Positions 20,837 to 33,093 of a DNA stretch of 64,000 nt are shown one piece after another. The stretch is from Ceratotherium simum simum (taxonomy: Eukaryota > Chordata > Mammalia > Perissodactyla > Rhinocerotidae). The translations under genes and the position numbers were made by a program. Each line of letters begins with the position of its first letter. Position 1 is the first letter of the stretch. The stretch is from positions 509,938 to 573,937 of the forward strand of contig NW_004454175.1 in assembly GCF_000283155.1 (NCBI RefSeq). Reading direction: 5' to 3'. Under the pieces are notes generated by a model that was not told where the DNA came from, made no database searches, and saw only the letters and a program-made list of their open reading frames with translations.

Positions 20837-20944
20837 ATGATTAAAACAAGTTTCAATACACATAACATAGTATCATCTCTGTGTTTAAGTGCCAATTCAA
20901 GGTTTCCCTGGAAAAATACCCAACTTTGAAAGACCCAACTTCCC

Positions 20945-21130
20945 TCGTTGACTTTGCAGTCAGAGTATCCAGGTTTGAACTGTGGCCCCACCAATTACTG
21001 GCTCTGTGGCCTTGGTCAAGCTTCTCAGGTGCCTTCTCTGTCAGCTGGAGGAGTTCCTACTCCACAGGGCATTTGGGAGGATTAAATGAGGTAATCGTGT
21101 AAAGCTCTGCTGAGAGTAGTTTGTCGAGTG
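20945..21130 (+). mobile_element. MIR SINE
   Basis: Reads CCAGGTTTGAACTGTGGCC, TTACTGGCTCTGTGGCCTTGG and GGAGGATTAAATGAGGTAAT in MIR order. Confidence 0.7.
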
Positions 21131-21899
21131 ATTTGGGTTATTACCAGCTATTATTTTTCTGTCTTCTTAGGAAATGTTGATTTCTGTATCAGATAAGAGA
21201 TTTATACAGGCTTAAACAGAAAAACATTTTTTTTCATCAGGAAAAAAGACTTGGAAAATCTTCACCACCTGGAGGTTTCCTTGGGGCGATTCTCTTGCTT
21301 GCTGGGAGCCCCTCCGTGTCCACAGCCCTGAAGACTGACTTCCAGCTCAGCCTGCATCTAATCAGGGCAGAAGGACAGGACAGCTGTCCAGAGGTGAAAT
21401 CTGTGTCAGATTCCTTTGCAAATATAGTTTTTCCAAAAACTGCAGCAGTGGTTGTGAAATACATGGCAAGTCTTGTTTCTCACTCTGGGCAGGGTTTCCA
21501 CTTAAAACTTGAAACTGAAATTTTCTCTGTCAATAGCATGCTTTGCAGCTGCCATTTTCTGGCTCCCTGTGGGTCCACATCCCATCCAGACGTAAAACCA
21601 CTGGGCCAATTTCTGGCCTGGGAGGGCTAAGTGGGTGAGGGTACTGTTCTTTTAAGGGCGGCTGCCACTTGAGTGCAAGTTCATTGTTCGAAACCCCAGC
21701 TGTACTTCATTAGGGTAATGACCGCAGACCAAGAGGGAGGCTGCCTGCCAAATGTGACTCAGTGGAGAGAGAGATGCTGCTCCAAGAGAATGCAGCTTCA
21801 CAAAGGACTGCTTAACCTGGACCCTAGCTCTCATAGGCCCAGGAGGGGAATTTTAGTTTCAAGTGCTGTGGTTGTTTTCACAGGCCCATAATGAGGATC
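21131..21899. other. Unassigned
   Basis: Two opposed open frames (21237-21464 minus and 21295-21630 plus) lie here, but neither shows a domain or splice support. Confidence 0.3.
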
Positions 21900-21959
21900 T
21901 CTGTCAGAACCTAATCATTATCATAACATTTGAGTGGCCACAATTCCATTCAGTTCTAC

Positions 21960-22215
21960 AGATAACCAATGGTGTCAATTATGCATAGGACACGGAGCTG
22001 GGTCTGGAGGCAATTCAGAGAAGTAGGACATGGTTCAAGCCCTCTAGTAGCTTACAATTTAGTAAGAAGATAAGACAAGTGTAATCACCAATTATTCAAA
22101 CAAATATGCATTGGTTTTCTCTTATGTGCCTGGAAATGGGCCAGACTAGGGGCAGCAGGTGCATGAAGCACAGTCTCTGCCCTGGAAGAATGAAAGTAGA
22201 CTATGAGCCACAGGG
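21960..22215. mobile_element. Ancient interspersed repeat, family not assigned
   Basis: 'AAGCCCTCTAGTAGCTTACAATTTAG' and 'TATGTGCCTGGAAATGGGCC' text is typical of old LINE-type mammalian repeats. Exact family not determined. Confidence 0.35.
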
Positions 22216-22224
22216 ATTCCTTCT

Positions 22225-23640
22225 ATCATTTTAAACTTTTTATTTTGAAACAATTTTAAACTCAGAGAAGAGGTGGATGAAGAGTACACGTGTCTACCCT
22301 TCACCTAGATTTCTGATTGTTAAGATTAGTTTTATCATGCTTGTCCCACTATATATATATTTTTTTCTTCTTCTTCTATCTTTTTTCTTTTTTCTTCTTG
22401 AGGGTAAGTCGAAAACTCCTAAATATTTCACTGTGTATTTCCTAAAAAGCAAAGACATTCTCCTACCTAATCACAGAACAACCATCAAAATCAAGAAAAA
22501 TATTGATATAATATTATTATCTAATCCTAGGGCCTCAATTAAATTTCACCAATTGTTCCAACAATGGTCTTTATAGCAGAAAAAAAATTTCCTTTGTGGT
22601 TCATTATCCAGTCCAGGATAGCATGCTGCATTTAGTTGTCGCATATATACAAGTATCTCTTTAGTCTCTTAATTCTGGAATACTTCCTCAGCCTTTTCTT
22701 GTCTTTTGTGACCTTGATATTTTTACAGCATACTGGACAGCTATTTTGTACAATGTCCCTCAATTTGAGTTTGTCTGATGCTTCTTCATGATTAGATTCA
22801 GGCTATGCATTTTTGGCAGGAATATCACCAAAGTGATGTTGTGTCCTTCTCAGTATATCACAGTAGACAAGACATGACATCAATACTTCCTATCACTGGT
22901 CATGTTAACTCTTTTTTTGTATGTGTGAGGAAGATTGGCCCTGGGCTAACATCCATGACCATCTTCTTCTACTTTGTATGGGACGCTGCCACAGCATGGC
23001 TTGACAAGCAGAGCGTCAGTCCGCACCCAGGACCTGAACTTTCGAACCCCGGGCTGCCGAAGCGGAGCACGCGAACTTACTTAAGTGCTATGCTACCCGG
23101 CTGGCCCGCATGTTAACTCTTATCGTCTCGTTAAGCTGGTATTTGCCAGGTTTCTCCACTATAAGTTATTATTTTTTTTTTCTTTTGTAATTGACAAGTA
23201 TCTTATGGGGCGCTACCTTAAAATCATGTTAATATCCTCTTCCTCAACAAATGCTTGGTTTATTTTATCATCCTTGGATGATTCTTGCCTGAATAAAATA
23301 TTACTACAATAGCTGTCAAATTTTGATTTTTCTCATTTTATCATTACTTAGTTAGCTTTCTACTGAAAGGAAGTGCTTTCCCTTTTCTGTCATTTATTTA
23401 TTTATCCACTTATTTATTCCTATTGGCAAGATCCATGGATTTCCATTTCATTCAATGGGTCATAATCCATTATATCATTATTTTATCGCTCAAATTGTCC
23501 CCCATTTGGATAGTGGAGGCAAGCCCCTTCAAGCTGGTTTCTGTGTGATTTTTGACAAGTCCCCTTAACTTTTTGAGACTTCTGTATTTTCTGGAATGAC
23601 AAGATGTTCCAGGCTCATCTTGTACTTTGCCTGCCTCAGC
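22225..23640 (-). mobile_element. L1M 3' UTR fragment, split by an ERE
   Basis: The left portion starts TTTTATTTTGAAACAATTTTAAAC. Later 'CTCATGATTAGATTCAGG'-like text, GCATTTTTGGCAGGAATATC and GTGATGTTGTGTCCTTCTCA mark an antisense old L1 3' UTR. The same element resumes after the ERE with GCCAGGTTTCTCCACTATAAG and GATGATTCTTGCCTGAAT. Confidence 0.75.
22914..23108 (-). mobile_element. ERE SINE nested in an L1M
   Basis: Antisense ERE (GAGGAAGATTGGCCCTGGGC to CCGGCTGGCCC). The perfect 13-base duplication CATGTTAACTCTT lies at 22901-22913 and 23109-23121. Confidence 0.93.
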
Positions 23641-24082
23641 CATTTCTCCAAAGAGCCCTAATTGCTGTGAGTGGAGAATGGCATTCAGAAACAAGATCTG
23701 GGCGCCAGGGGCCCTCATCGCTTCTAAGTCCTCTCAGTGGACAGAGCTAAGAAAAGTATGTATGCTTATACGTATATATACACACATTTGTGTCTATTTT
23801 CTAGGTTTATGCAAATATATTAAAAGTCATGAGTTCACAACAATAATTTCTATTCCAGTTCAACACTACAGGGCCCATTTTAGTCTTTACTCTTTCAATA
23901 TTTATGACCCTTTTCTCCAACTGTGAAAAAGCTGGCTCCCATTACCTGTTCATATATTTATCTGCTTATTTTCCTTGTATGACAGCAATCTCCTGACCCA
24001 ACCCCTCTGCTCTGGCCCTGCAGATCCCATGAACCCCATTACTGCAGCCCCATTGGCCCTGCCACCCCAAGTTAAGGGAGGA
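23641..24082. other. Unassigned
   Basis: No gene or repeat recognised beyond a short TATACACA stretch near 23775. Confidence 0.3.
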
Positions 24083-25090
24083 AAACTAATAAATATATAC
24101 ATGTATATTTTTATTGAGGTCATAATAGTTTATAACATTGTGAAATTTCAGTTGTACATTATTATTTGCCAGTCACCATATATATGTGCCCCTTTACCGC
24201 TTATGCCCACCCCTCAGCCCCCTTCCCATCTGTTCTCTTTGTCCATGTGTTTGTTTATCTTCTGCATATGAGTGAAATCAAACGGTGTTTGTCTTTCTCT
24301 GTCTGGCGTATTTTTCTTAAGGTAACACCCTCAAGGTCCAACCATGTTTTTGCAAATGGGACGATTTTGTCTTTTTTTATGGCTGAGTGGTATTCCATCA
24401 TATATATATACCACATCTTCTTTATCCATTCATTAGTTTTTGGGCACTTGAGTTGCTTCCACGTCTTGGCTATCATGAATAATGCCACAGTGAACATAGA
24501 GGTGCATAAGTCTCTTTGAATTGTTGATTTTAAGTTCTTTGGACAAATTCTCAGTAGTGGGATAGCTGGGTCGTATGGTATTTCTATTTTTAATTTTTTG
24601 AGAAATATCCATACTGTTTTACATAGTGACTGCACCAGTTGACATTCCCACCAGCAGTGTACGAGGGTTCCCTTTTCTCCACATCCTCTCCAACATTTGT
24701 TATTTCTTGTCTTGTTATTTATAGCCATTCTGACAGGTGTAAGGTGATATCTCATTGTAGTTTTGATTTGCATTTCCCTAATGATTAGTGATGTTGAACA
24801 TCTTTTCACGTGCCTGTTGGCCATCTGTACATCTTCTTTGGAAAAAAGTCTGTTCAGATCCTCTGTCCATTTTTTGATCAAGTTGTTGGTTTTTTTTTGT
24901 TGTTGAGTTGTATGAGTTCTTTATACAGTTTGGACATTAACCTTTTGTTGGATATATGATTTGCAAATATTATCTCCCAGTTGGTGGGTTGTCTTTTCAC
25001 TTTGTTCCTGGTTTCCTTTGCCTTGCAGAAGATTTTTAGTCTGATGTAGTCCCATTTGTTTATTTTTTCTTTTGGGAAACTAATAAATAT
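24083..25090 (-). mobile_element. 5'-truncated equine L1, ORF2 C-terminus and 3' UTR
   Basis: The minus strand carries an uninterrupted 208-codon piece of ORF2 (24255-24881) with the C-terminal cysteine pattern Cys-x3-Cys...Cys-x3-Trp-x-Cys region (CWRGCGEKG, then HCWWEC) that follows the reverse transcriptase domain. Its open frame and good match to the L1 pattern suggest a fairly recent copy compared with the L1M pieces nearby. It is truncated at the 5' side near 25076. The 14-base AAACTAATAAATAT occurs at 24083-24096 and 25077-25090, as a target-site duplication. The expected poly(T) on the left is reduced to an AT-rich stretch. ORF2 normally supplies endonuclease and reverse transcriptase; this fragment lacks both domains. 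Confidence 0.92.
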
Positions 25091-25141
25091 TTTTTAAAGA
25101 AAAAAAAGGGAAAAGAAGGGAAGTGGAAGAGGAACCACAGT

Positions 25142-25503
25142 TGCTATGGTCTGAATGTCTGTGTCCCTCACAAATTCATTTGTTGGAATCCTAATGCCCA
25201 ATGCGGTATTAAGAGGGGAGGCCTTTGGGAGGTGATTAGGTCATGAGGGTGGGGCCTCACGATGGGATTAGCGTTCCTATAAAAGAGACCCCCAGGCCTC
25301 TTTCCTCCTTCCACTCTGTGAGGACACAGTGAGTAGGTACCACATATGAATGGGGAAGCGGGCCTTCTCTAGACACTGAATCTGCCAGCACCATCAGCTT
25401 GGACTTGCAGCCTCCAGAACTGTAAGAAATAAATGTTTGTTGTTTATAAGCCACTCAGTCTATGATATTTTTGTTATAGCAGCCTGAACAGACTAAGATA
25501 ACA
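25142..25503 (+). mobile_element. MaLR LTR (MLT1/MST type)
   Basis: It begins TGCTATGGTCTGAATGTCTG, carries GAGGTGATTAGGTCATGAGG and CCTCCAGAACTGTAAGAAAT, and ends CAGACTAAGATAACA, the layout of MST/MLT1A LTRs. It lies 51 bases from the preceding L1. No internal region is present. Confidence 0.88.
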
Positions 25504-25920
25504 ATCTTAAAAGAAAAAATAATAAATTGTCCAAAATTTATTCCATACTCCACCAATTCCTCTTTTATAAATAAATTCAATTATTAGATTTAATTGTTTG
25601 GAGATTTAATGTTTAATATTTTAAAACCCAATAAATTATTGTACAATTGTAATAGTAAGTATTATATAATATTTTTCAATTCGGATTCAAAGCAAGTAAC
25701 ATATATATCATCTTAAATAATCTGTATTTTTCTCAAAAAAAGAAACAGAAAAGTATTGCCTCTAAGAAATTCCACATCTTTTCTTCTTTCACAACCAGAT
25801 TTGTTTCCCTGGTTCTCCCCAATGATTGGTGTCAGGACCCATGTCTCTTGTAATTGTATCAAAAAAATGATGAGGAGCAGCATTGCAGGAGAAATGGCTT
25901 CCCCACTCATGAGTCAGGAG
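25504..25920. other. Unassigned, AT-rich
   Basis: No gene or repeat recognised. Confidence 0.3.
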
Positions 25921-25971
25921 GTGCGTGCATGCGTGCGTGCGTGCGTGCGTGCGTGCGTGTGTGTGTGCATG
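25921..25971 (+). repeat. (GTGC)n / (GT)n microsatellite, CpG-bearing
   Basis: Nine to ten GTGC-type units, mainly GTGCGTGC, grade into GTGTGTGTGC. The run alternates purine and pyrimidine throughout. Confidence 0.95.
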
Positions 25972-27894
25972 CTAGTGTTAGTCAAGGGATGATATTGCAG
26001 AATGACCATTTATCTACCTACCCTCATGAAATAATAGATACTTATTTCACCACGTCCCCTCTGCTTTCCTTTTCTGGTAATATCCCCAGGGGGCTGGCCT
26101 TATCTAGAAGAAATCATAGATAATTGCCCCTGAGCAAAAAGTATTATCTGATGAAAACAAAATTTTACAAAAATTTCATAGAGAGATTAAAATTGTACAA
26201 ATAAACATATTGTTTGACTTAAACATGAGGGTATGTTGGGTATGTTGGTGACTAATACGTTTTAACAGGATGTCCAGGGATCTTCCTTTTTTTCATCCCG
26301 AGAACAGAGGACTGCTTCTCTGTGGGGCTTGCCACCTCCCAGCAGCGCTTAAAGAGATTGAGTCACACCGTCTCAAGAGAGAAAGGTTTGGGGATTTCAG
26401 CCTTTGTAAAGACATAGGAGAAGAAGGGCTACTTCCTTCCTTACCCAAAGCCCAAAGAAAAAGGGCCCCAACAGAATCTCCTAAAGATGAGGGTATCTAC
26501 AAGAAGACAAGACCGGCATTTCATTCCTTGGTTGACTGACTACTTAGCTACAAGATTTGCTGATCTGCCCCTATAAGACCAGAGCAGAGAAAAAAAGAAT
26601 GGGTGAATGTTGGCCATGTTCCTGGATGAGTGTAGAAGATGGGTCCCTCACTTGCCTGGAGGCCTGAGAGTTCACCACAAATTGTAGATGATCCCAGAAG
26701 CTATGGTTTTGTCAGCACTACTACTTGATGGAGGGCAAGTCCACGAGGTGTACATGTCAGAGAAATGCAGCTTGAGACCCCCAGCTCAGAGTCAGCTGGT
26801 AGATGTGGCTAAATATGGCCAGGGACTGCTCAGGCTCGTTAGTTGCATGAAAATGAACCCCTTGCCGTGGGCCATGTGGAAGCTACCACCTGTCCATCCT
26901 AAATCCAAGACAATGGTGGAAACAGCTGTTATGGCCAACCGAGTACAGAACTGGGGGCCCAGCAGTTAAAGAAGGAGACATCTCTCCCTTTGGCCTTTCC
27001 CTCCCCTCCCCCCACAAGCACACCTGAGGAACTAGCATCTAAAAGAAGGAGGAGGAGGAGGGGGCTGAGTCAGGCACTCCCCCTACCCCATACAACCCTA
27101 CCTTGTGCTTAGGAAAGGGAAGGAAATGATTTGAAACCAAATTTGGGGTTGAAGTTTTAGAAGAACAGGACTAGAAGATTGTTTTGTTTTAATAACCAAA
27201 AATGGCTAAAAATATATGCAGTCTAGCCAAGTAGTCCCTAAGGGAACCACTCCCCGTAGTAAAAGGGGGTGGGGAGTTGGTGTCAATTCTTGTAAAATAG
27301 AATTCTTTAATGTTCATATGCCAAAGAGTTGAGATTTCTCAACCGTTTGCACAGACATCTGTTAAAAATGATATTATTTCAGAATGCTGTTCTGGCTTGC
27401 ACAATTCTGAAAAAGAGTTTCCAGAATGCAACTAATACAGATATCTACTATTAGATGCAAAAAACATGTTAGTAACCAAGTGCCATGGGAATGGAGAGGA
27501 GGGAGAGATGACTTCCACATGGAGTCTCCCCTGGGCTCTCCTGACAACAGGAAAGTTGCCCGATTGAGCCCAGATGAGCTGACAGCTTCCTCTTACTTTG
27601 ATCATTACAGAAGGGAAATTCTTCAACTTCCTCCCCCAAGTTCAACCCAGTTCTGTACTTATTCTTTCCCCCGCCCCTAAAACACACTCCTGCATTGAAG
27701 ACGAAGACCTTACATTTATTGGCCTTAGTTTGCTACTTCGAATGGAAGAGGGCAGAGGCCAGGTGTCTTTGGCTCTGTTGTTGTAATGTTGCTCACTGCA
27801 GTCACTGAATGTATTTGGAAGAATATGAAGAATTAGAGCTACAGGGTGCATATTTTCACGTGCATGCCCTTGAACACACTTTTAAAACTTTTTT
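25972..27894. other. Unassigned
   Basis: A short (GGA)n run lies at 27045-27062. Open frames at 26270-26539, 26688-26969 and around 27430-27690 lack recognised domains. Confidence 0.3.
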
Positions 27895-28125
27895 GGAAGG
27901 AGCTTGGGACTTAGAGTTGGATAAATTTGAAATAAAATTTTAACTCGACCGTTTGCTGGGAAAACCAGTTAATTTCTTTGAGCCTGAGTATCTTTCCCGA
28001 TGAACAGGGGATAATAAGATTGAGGCAATAGGATTACTGGGAGGCTGTAGTGAGATGACATATTGAAGTGCCTAGCCCTGCCTGCCACCTTGAGCGCCTC
28101 AATAAATGGAAGTTCTTTCCAGTCT
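27895..28125 (+). mobile_element. MIR SINE
   Basis: Diverged MIR: TTTCTTTGAGCCTGAGTATC, ACAGGGGATAATAAGATTG and GCGCCTCAATAAATGG. Confidence 0.6.
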
Positions 28126-28771
28126 TTCTTCACACTCAGCACCTGGCCCAGTGGTGGGCACAGCAGAAGTTGCTCAATAATTATTTCGCAGCATGAGTTC
28201 TAGCACTGTCTCAGGGTTGCCAGGCACAATAACCCATGCTAACCAGCTTGAGTGAAAAGAGGATTTGTCGTAAGGACCCATGGACTGGCTTCCTGTTAGT
28301 TAGTGTTCCCCCGTAGTGGATGCTGGGATGTGACTTTGTCTTGTGATGATGCTCACTCCTCCTCCGATTCTACATGACCTTGCCCTTCAGCTTCCGAAAG
28401 TTAGCCTGGTCAAGATTTCAGTTCTCCCATTTCACATTTCTGGGAGGGAGAATCTTTTTGTTCAGATTTAGTCAGGATTTTATCTCTAGTCCACTCAGCT
28501 GTGGTCAGAGCTGTAAACATGGCCCCCCGGGCCTACTTCAAGGGAGGGGCTGTGGGTGAGAGAAAATCATCTTACTCAAGGGTGTGGTCAGCCAGGATAG
28601 AACTTACATCTCCACTACAATCACTGAGATCAAATGGGATTCATTCTTCACTCTGTAACTAAGGAGACCTCTCAGAGGATGAATCTCCAGAGCTTATATC
28701 GACTATAAAAAACACCATGTATACATTTCATAACCAATTAAAATATTTTTTACTTAAATAAGTAAAAATAC
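28126..28771. other. Unassigned
   Basis: A weak L2-like tip ('GGTGGGCACAGCAGAAGTTGCTCAATAATTATT'-like, diverged) lies near 28152-28185. Nothing else recognised. Confidence 0.3.
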
Positions 28772-29020
28772 AACCCAGTGGCGTAGTGGTTAAGTTCACG
28801 TGCTCCACTTTGGCAGCCCGGGGTTCTCAGGTTCAGATCCCAGGTGCGGACCTACGCACTGCTCATCAAACCATGCTGTGGCGGTGTCCCAAATGCAAAG
28901 TAGAGGAAGATGGGCACAGATGTTAGCCCAGGGCCAATCTTCCTCAAGCAAAAAGAGGAAGATTGGCAACAGGTCTTAGCTCAGGGCCAGTCTTCCTCAC
29001 CAAAAAAAAAAAAAAAATAT
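28772..29020 (+). mobile_element. ERE SINE, first of a tandem pair
   Basis: It has CAGTGGCGTAGTGGTTAAG, a tRNA B-box-like GGTTCAGATCC, two GAGGAAGAT blocks and an A16-type tail at 29002-29017. The first few head bases are missing. Confidence 0.9.
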
Positions 29021-29023
29021 GCA

Positions 29024-29231
29024 GGGGCTGGCCTCATGGCATAGTGGTTAAGTTTGAACACTTTGGCGGCCTGGGTCACGGGTTTGGATCCTAGGCACGG
29101 ACCTACACCACTTGTCAGCCATGCTGTGGCAGTGACCCACATATAAAGTGGAGGAAGATTGGCACAGATGTTAGCTCAGGGCTAATCTTCCTCAGGAAAA
29201 AAAAAAAATATATATATATATATATATATTT
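29024..29231 (+). mobile_element. ERE SINE, second of a tandem pair, with (TA)n tail
   Basis: It begins GGGGCTGGCCTCATGGC three bases after the preceding A-tail and ends with an A-run followed by (TA)n at 29208-29231. This copy has one GAGGAAGAT block. Confidence 0.9.
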
Positions 29232-29480
29232 ATGTATCATTTACTATGTGCCAGGCACTGTCTCAAGAGTTCTACAAATATTAACTCATTCAATCATTAT
29301 AACTGGTTGAAGAAAGGCATGATGAATGACTCCGAATCTTAAAATTTTACTAAAGGCACAGAGAGGCAGAGTGATTTGCTCAAGAACACACAGTTAGTTG
29401 GCAGCAGAGCCAAGATTTGAACTCAGGCAGTTTGGTGTGCAGAGTCCACACTCGAGACCACTCTGTGATGCTGCACCACT
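29232..29480 (-). mobile_element. MIR SINE
   Basis: TTACTATGTGCCAGGCACTG, CAGAGAGGCAGAGTGATTTGC and GCAGCAGAGCCAAGATTTGA are the reverse MIR. It directly abuts the ERE tail. Confidence 0.75.
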
Positions 29481-32400
29481 TACTAAGACAGCCAGTAACT
29501 GCTGTGCAAGGCTGCCTCAGACCAAAGATGCTAGCATATTTACTTATGACCTAAAAATGTGAGGGTATTACCACATGTGAGCATCCTCTCGGCGCTTTCA
29601 GAGATGACTCAGTGGAGGCTGACGTTCACTCCCACTTGGCTTGCATCCTTGTTGGGGTCAACGGGTGCTCTTGGGAGCTCTGCTGCACACTCCGTATGAC
29701 CTTGAAAGGGTTACATGTGCTAATGGTTTGGTTTTGCATTCGTGTTTTTAAAGTCTTTTCACCTCAGTAACATTTTCCATTTTCTAACAACACTTTAAAT
29801 TCCACTTCTATTACTTGAGCATCAGGCACAATTATGCCATTTTGAGTTTTTTCTTTGCAATTAATGCAATCATATGATGCATCACTAATGCCAACCAGGA
29901 GTCTTATCACAAAATAGTATAAATTATCATATTTCTATATACATTTGCAAATGTCTTATCAACATTCCAATCCTGTATACATTTTTATTAAAAAACACTC
30001 TCTGTGTTGGATTTCTGGAACTGTTAACCATCAGCCAACTAGAGCAGTTTACATGACTGCCTCTCTCACAGAGGGAAACTCTGATTGAAATTGGCAACTT
30101 AAGTCGGGTTACATGAGATTTCTTACCCAATCAAAGAAGCTCTTTGAGCTGCCAAAATTGTTCATAAGACTGTAAGACCATTTTCCCATATAGATAAATA
30201 TATAGATAAATATAGATATAGATCATCTTCATATTATATCTTTAAGACCATTTTCTCATATATAGATAATACTCTACATAAGTATGTAGATATGCACAAT
30301 GAACAACTTTTATATATAAATTCTGCTGCTTAATAATGAGAACATTGGGTTAATTTTCTAGATAATGATCTGGAAAAGGCACTGGGTCAAAAGTTGCCCA
30401 AGTGTCTCAGATCACTGGTTGTGCTTTGGTTTGCTTTATATAAAAATGGGTATATAATCATAAAATTTGTTCCAGAGAGTCAGTGTAATTTTAACTTTGG
30501 TAAGTCACAATTCTTCTGCTTCAAATCTTCTGGCCGTTAAATAAAGATAAAAATACCTTCCTACATACAAGGCGGTTGAGAAAGTGACACAAAAGTATAG
30601 GCTCTCTTTCGCACCCAGCTCTGTCTCAATATCCTCTCTTGATTTTGCTGTCCCTCTTCTCTCTGAGGAGAAACCCCTTGCTTAACTCTGATTCTACATG
30701 TAGCTGTGTGATCCAGCAGACAATGGGTGTGGCAACCTGCCAAAGACTTAATCTCTGATTTATTATTTGCCATTTTGCAAGAAGATACCAGAAAGTACCT
30801 CTTGTTCAGCCTGGAGTAGAAACTCATGGGGAGGAATGGAAGGTATTTCCCACTGCCTTCCCCTCCTGTCCCCCAACTAAGGACGGTAAACAGGACCTTC
30901 TGTTTCTAAGATCGAAGCCCTTCCTGCAGGCCACTGAGCTCTGTTCTATTACTGTAGAAGGAGACTGCAGAACATGAGTTAATTCAGAAAATAAGAAGAG
31001 GGAAAAGGAGGAGGAGGAAGGTAAAAGAGAGGGAGCTTTGGGTCCCCTGGCTAAGTCATATAAGAATCATTTCTAAGGTTGTTACATGGTCTAGGATGTG
31101 CTGGGGCTTACAGACCAGGAAAGGATTTCTGATGGGTCATTGAGCAAGTGTCCTGGGGCACTGGTCAGACAAGAGGACCCATCCCAGCACTGAAGCCCAG
31201 GAGCACTCACCAGGAACTCTGTCCCATAGTGTGAGTAGGATCCTTGCTGTCCCTATACTATAGGGTCTTTGTCTACTACCCTTCTAGTACCATAGTGTAG
31301 GTCCCTATATTTCAGGATACCACTGGATAATTTCCTAGTGGCACAACAGCATGGATCCCAAGCGGGACCAGCTACACGAGTATGCCATCTGTGTAGTTGC
31401 ACAGGCCCCCCAACTCAGAAAGGTCCCATGCTGGTTTAATGCTCTGCTGTTGCCATCTTGAAATTCTTAATAGTTTTATCTTTGAACTGTGTTTTGTAAA
31501 TGAAGTCCAATGGGACAACGGAGTATGTGTGTGAGGAGAGGAGATATCGCAATACGCGTGTCCACTGTTCCTTGACGCCCCATCCACATATAGCATTCAT
31601 GAAGTTCCATGAGCACAGAATTTCTGTGAATCCCTGATTTGTAGGAGTTCCATGAGACTCAAAAGAGAGTACAAGGTGAGAACATTATATCTATGACTGA
31701 GTCAAGGGGGGTGCGGACATCCGCGAGAGGCCACAGTTTCTATTTGAACCAGTACTTGCTTCTAACACAGAAAGAAGGAAACAGTGTTCGAAGAAACACC
31801 AATGGACGCTATCATATTCTTTCTTACCCATATTACTTCCCTGTATTAGCCAACCACTTATGCTGGAAATGATGACATTGAAGGAAAGAGAAACATAGGG
31901 CAACTCACAGTTCTTTTTCCTTTCAGTCCTTCCTTACTCATCAGTAAGCTGAAGATAGAAAATGTTGGTAGAATGTGCATGTATCAAACAAGAAGCAAAA
32001 TAAAGAACTGAGGTAGTTTTGTGTAGCATTTTCACTGTTCTGATAAGAATGAAATACATATGCATGTATGAGCTGGGAACTACAAACTGTGTCATTTCAG
32101 TGATTCAACACACAAGTTAAATGTTCTTATATTTGCATTTAAAATAGAACTGCACAATATAAAGATGAACAGAAAAATTCAAACCAATAATTTGAAATTT
32201 TAATTTTTCTTTCCTTAGAATGACATTAAATAACAAATAAAAAACACCTTAATGAGTCGAGAGAACAAGCTCATAGAAGAAAGGAAAAAGCTTTATATTT
32301 TAGTATCTTTAGTTGCATTTTCTTTTTGAACTGGACTCCATAAATTACAGACAAGAAGACTTACATTTTCATTTTGCACTGGGACCTGCAAATTATGTAG

Positions 32401-33081
32401 CCATCCTTGCCCCCAGCGTCCCTCCAGGGCACCCAGTTGGGTTGGGAGGGACATGAGTACTGGTATTTGGGGGCCAGGCAGGCATGCCAGGGCACTCCAA
32501 GCTGGGGTCAGAAGGAAGTAGACACAGACCCCAGCCAAAAGGGCAAGGTTTCCTGATCAAAAGAAAGGATTTGAACAAGAGGTGGAACTTGGTAGAGTGA
32601 ATGGGTAGAGACTCAAAGATCTTTATCCAATAGAGATTTGTGCTCTTGAAGATTTGTGAATGACCTGCCTGGGCTACAAGGTTAAGGCTCTGATGCCGAA
32701 GCTGCTATGCCTCCCAGGTCAGAGCTGCCCGGAAGCTTGGACAGCATCTGATGCTGGCGTGGAGGCTTGCTCAGGCCTAGGAAAATCAGAGCATTTGAAA
32801 GCTGGGAGGGATCTCCCAGGGGATCACCTGGCTCAGCTCTTTTACACATGAGGAAACCGAGACTCTGAGTTTAGTGGGAGAGGAAACCTGACCTCTAACC
32901 CAGTCTGAGCTTTATTTCTAAGTAGTGGTGCAGCCTTGGGCAAGCCACCCATCCTTTCCAATACTCTGTTTTCTTGTTTTAAATTGAGGGGGTTAAATTA
33001 TAAGTCCTCTAAGGAAACTGGTCTGTTTCTAGGAGCCTAATATTTAAATGTGTCACACTGACCCCAGGTATTCATATTCAT
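29481..33081. other. Unassigned, with a local duplication
   Basis: An imperfect 70-base-period duplication lies at 30173-30270. 32790-32960 has weak MIR-like text. No exon recognised. Confidence 0.3.
30173..30270 (+). repeat. Imperfect 70-base-period duplication
   Basis: The start TAAGACCATTTTCyCATATA occurs at 30173 and 30243; the intervening sequence is TAGATA-rich. Confidence 0.7.
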
Positions 33082-33093
33082 TTAAGTCTTACT

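Noticed and set aside
24255..24881. 208-codon minus-strand open frame as a possible host gene
   Set aside because: It is the C-terminal part of L1 ORF2 in a 5'-truncated copy.
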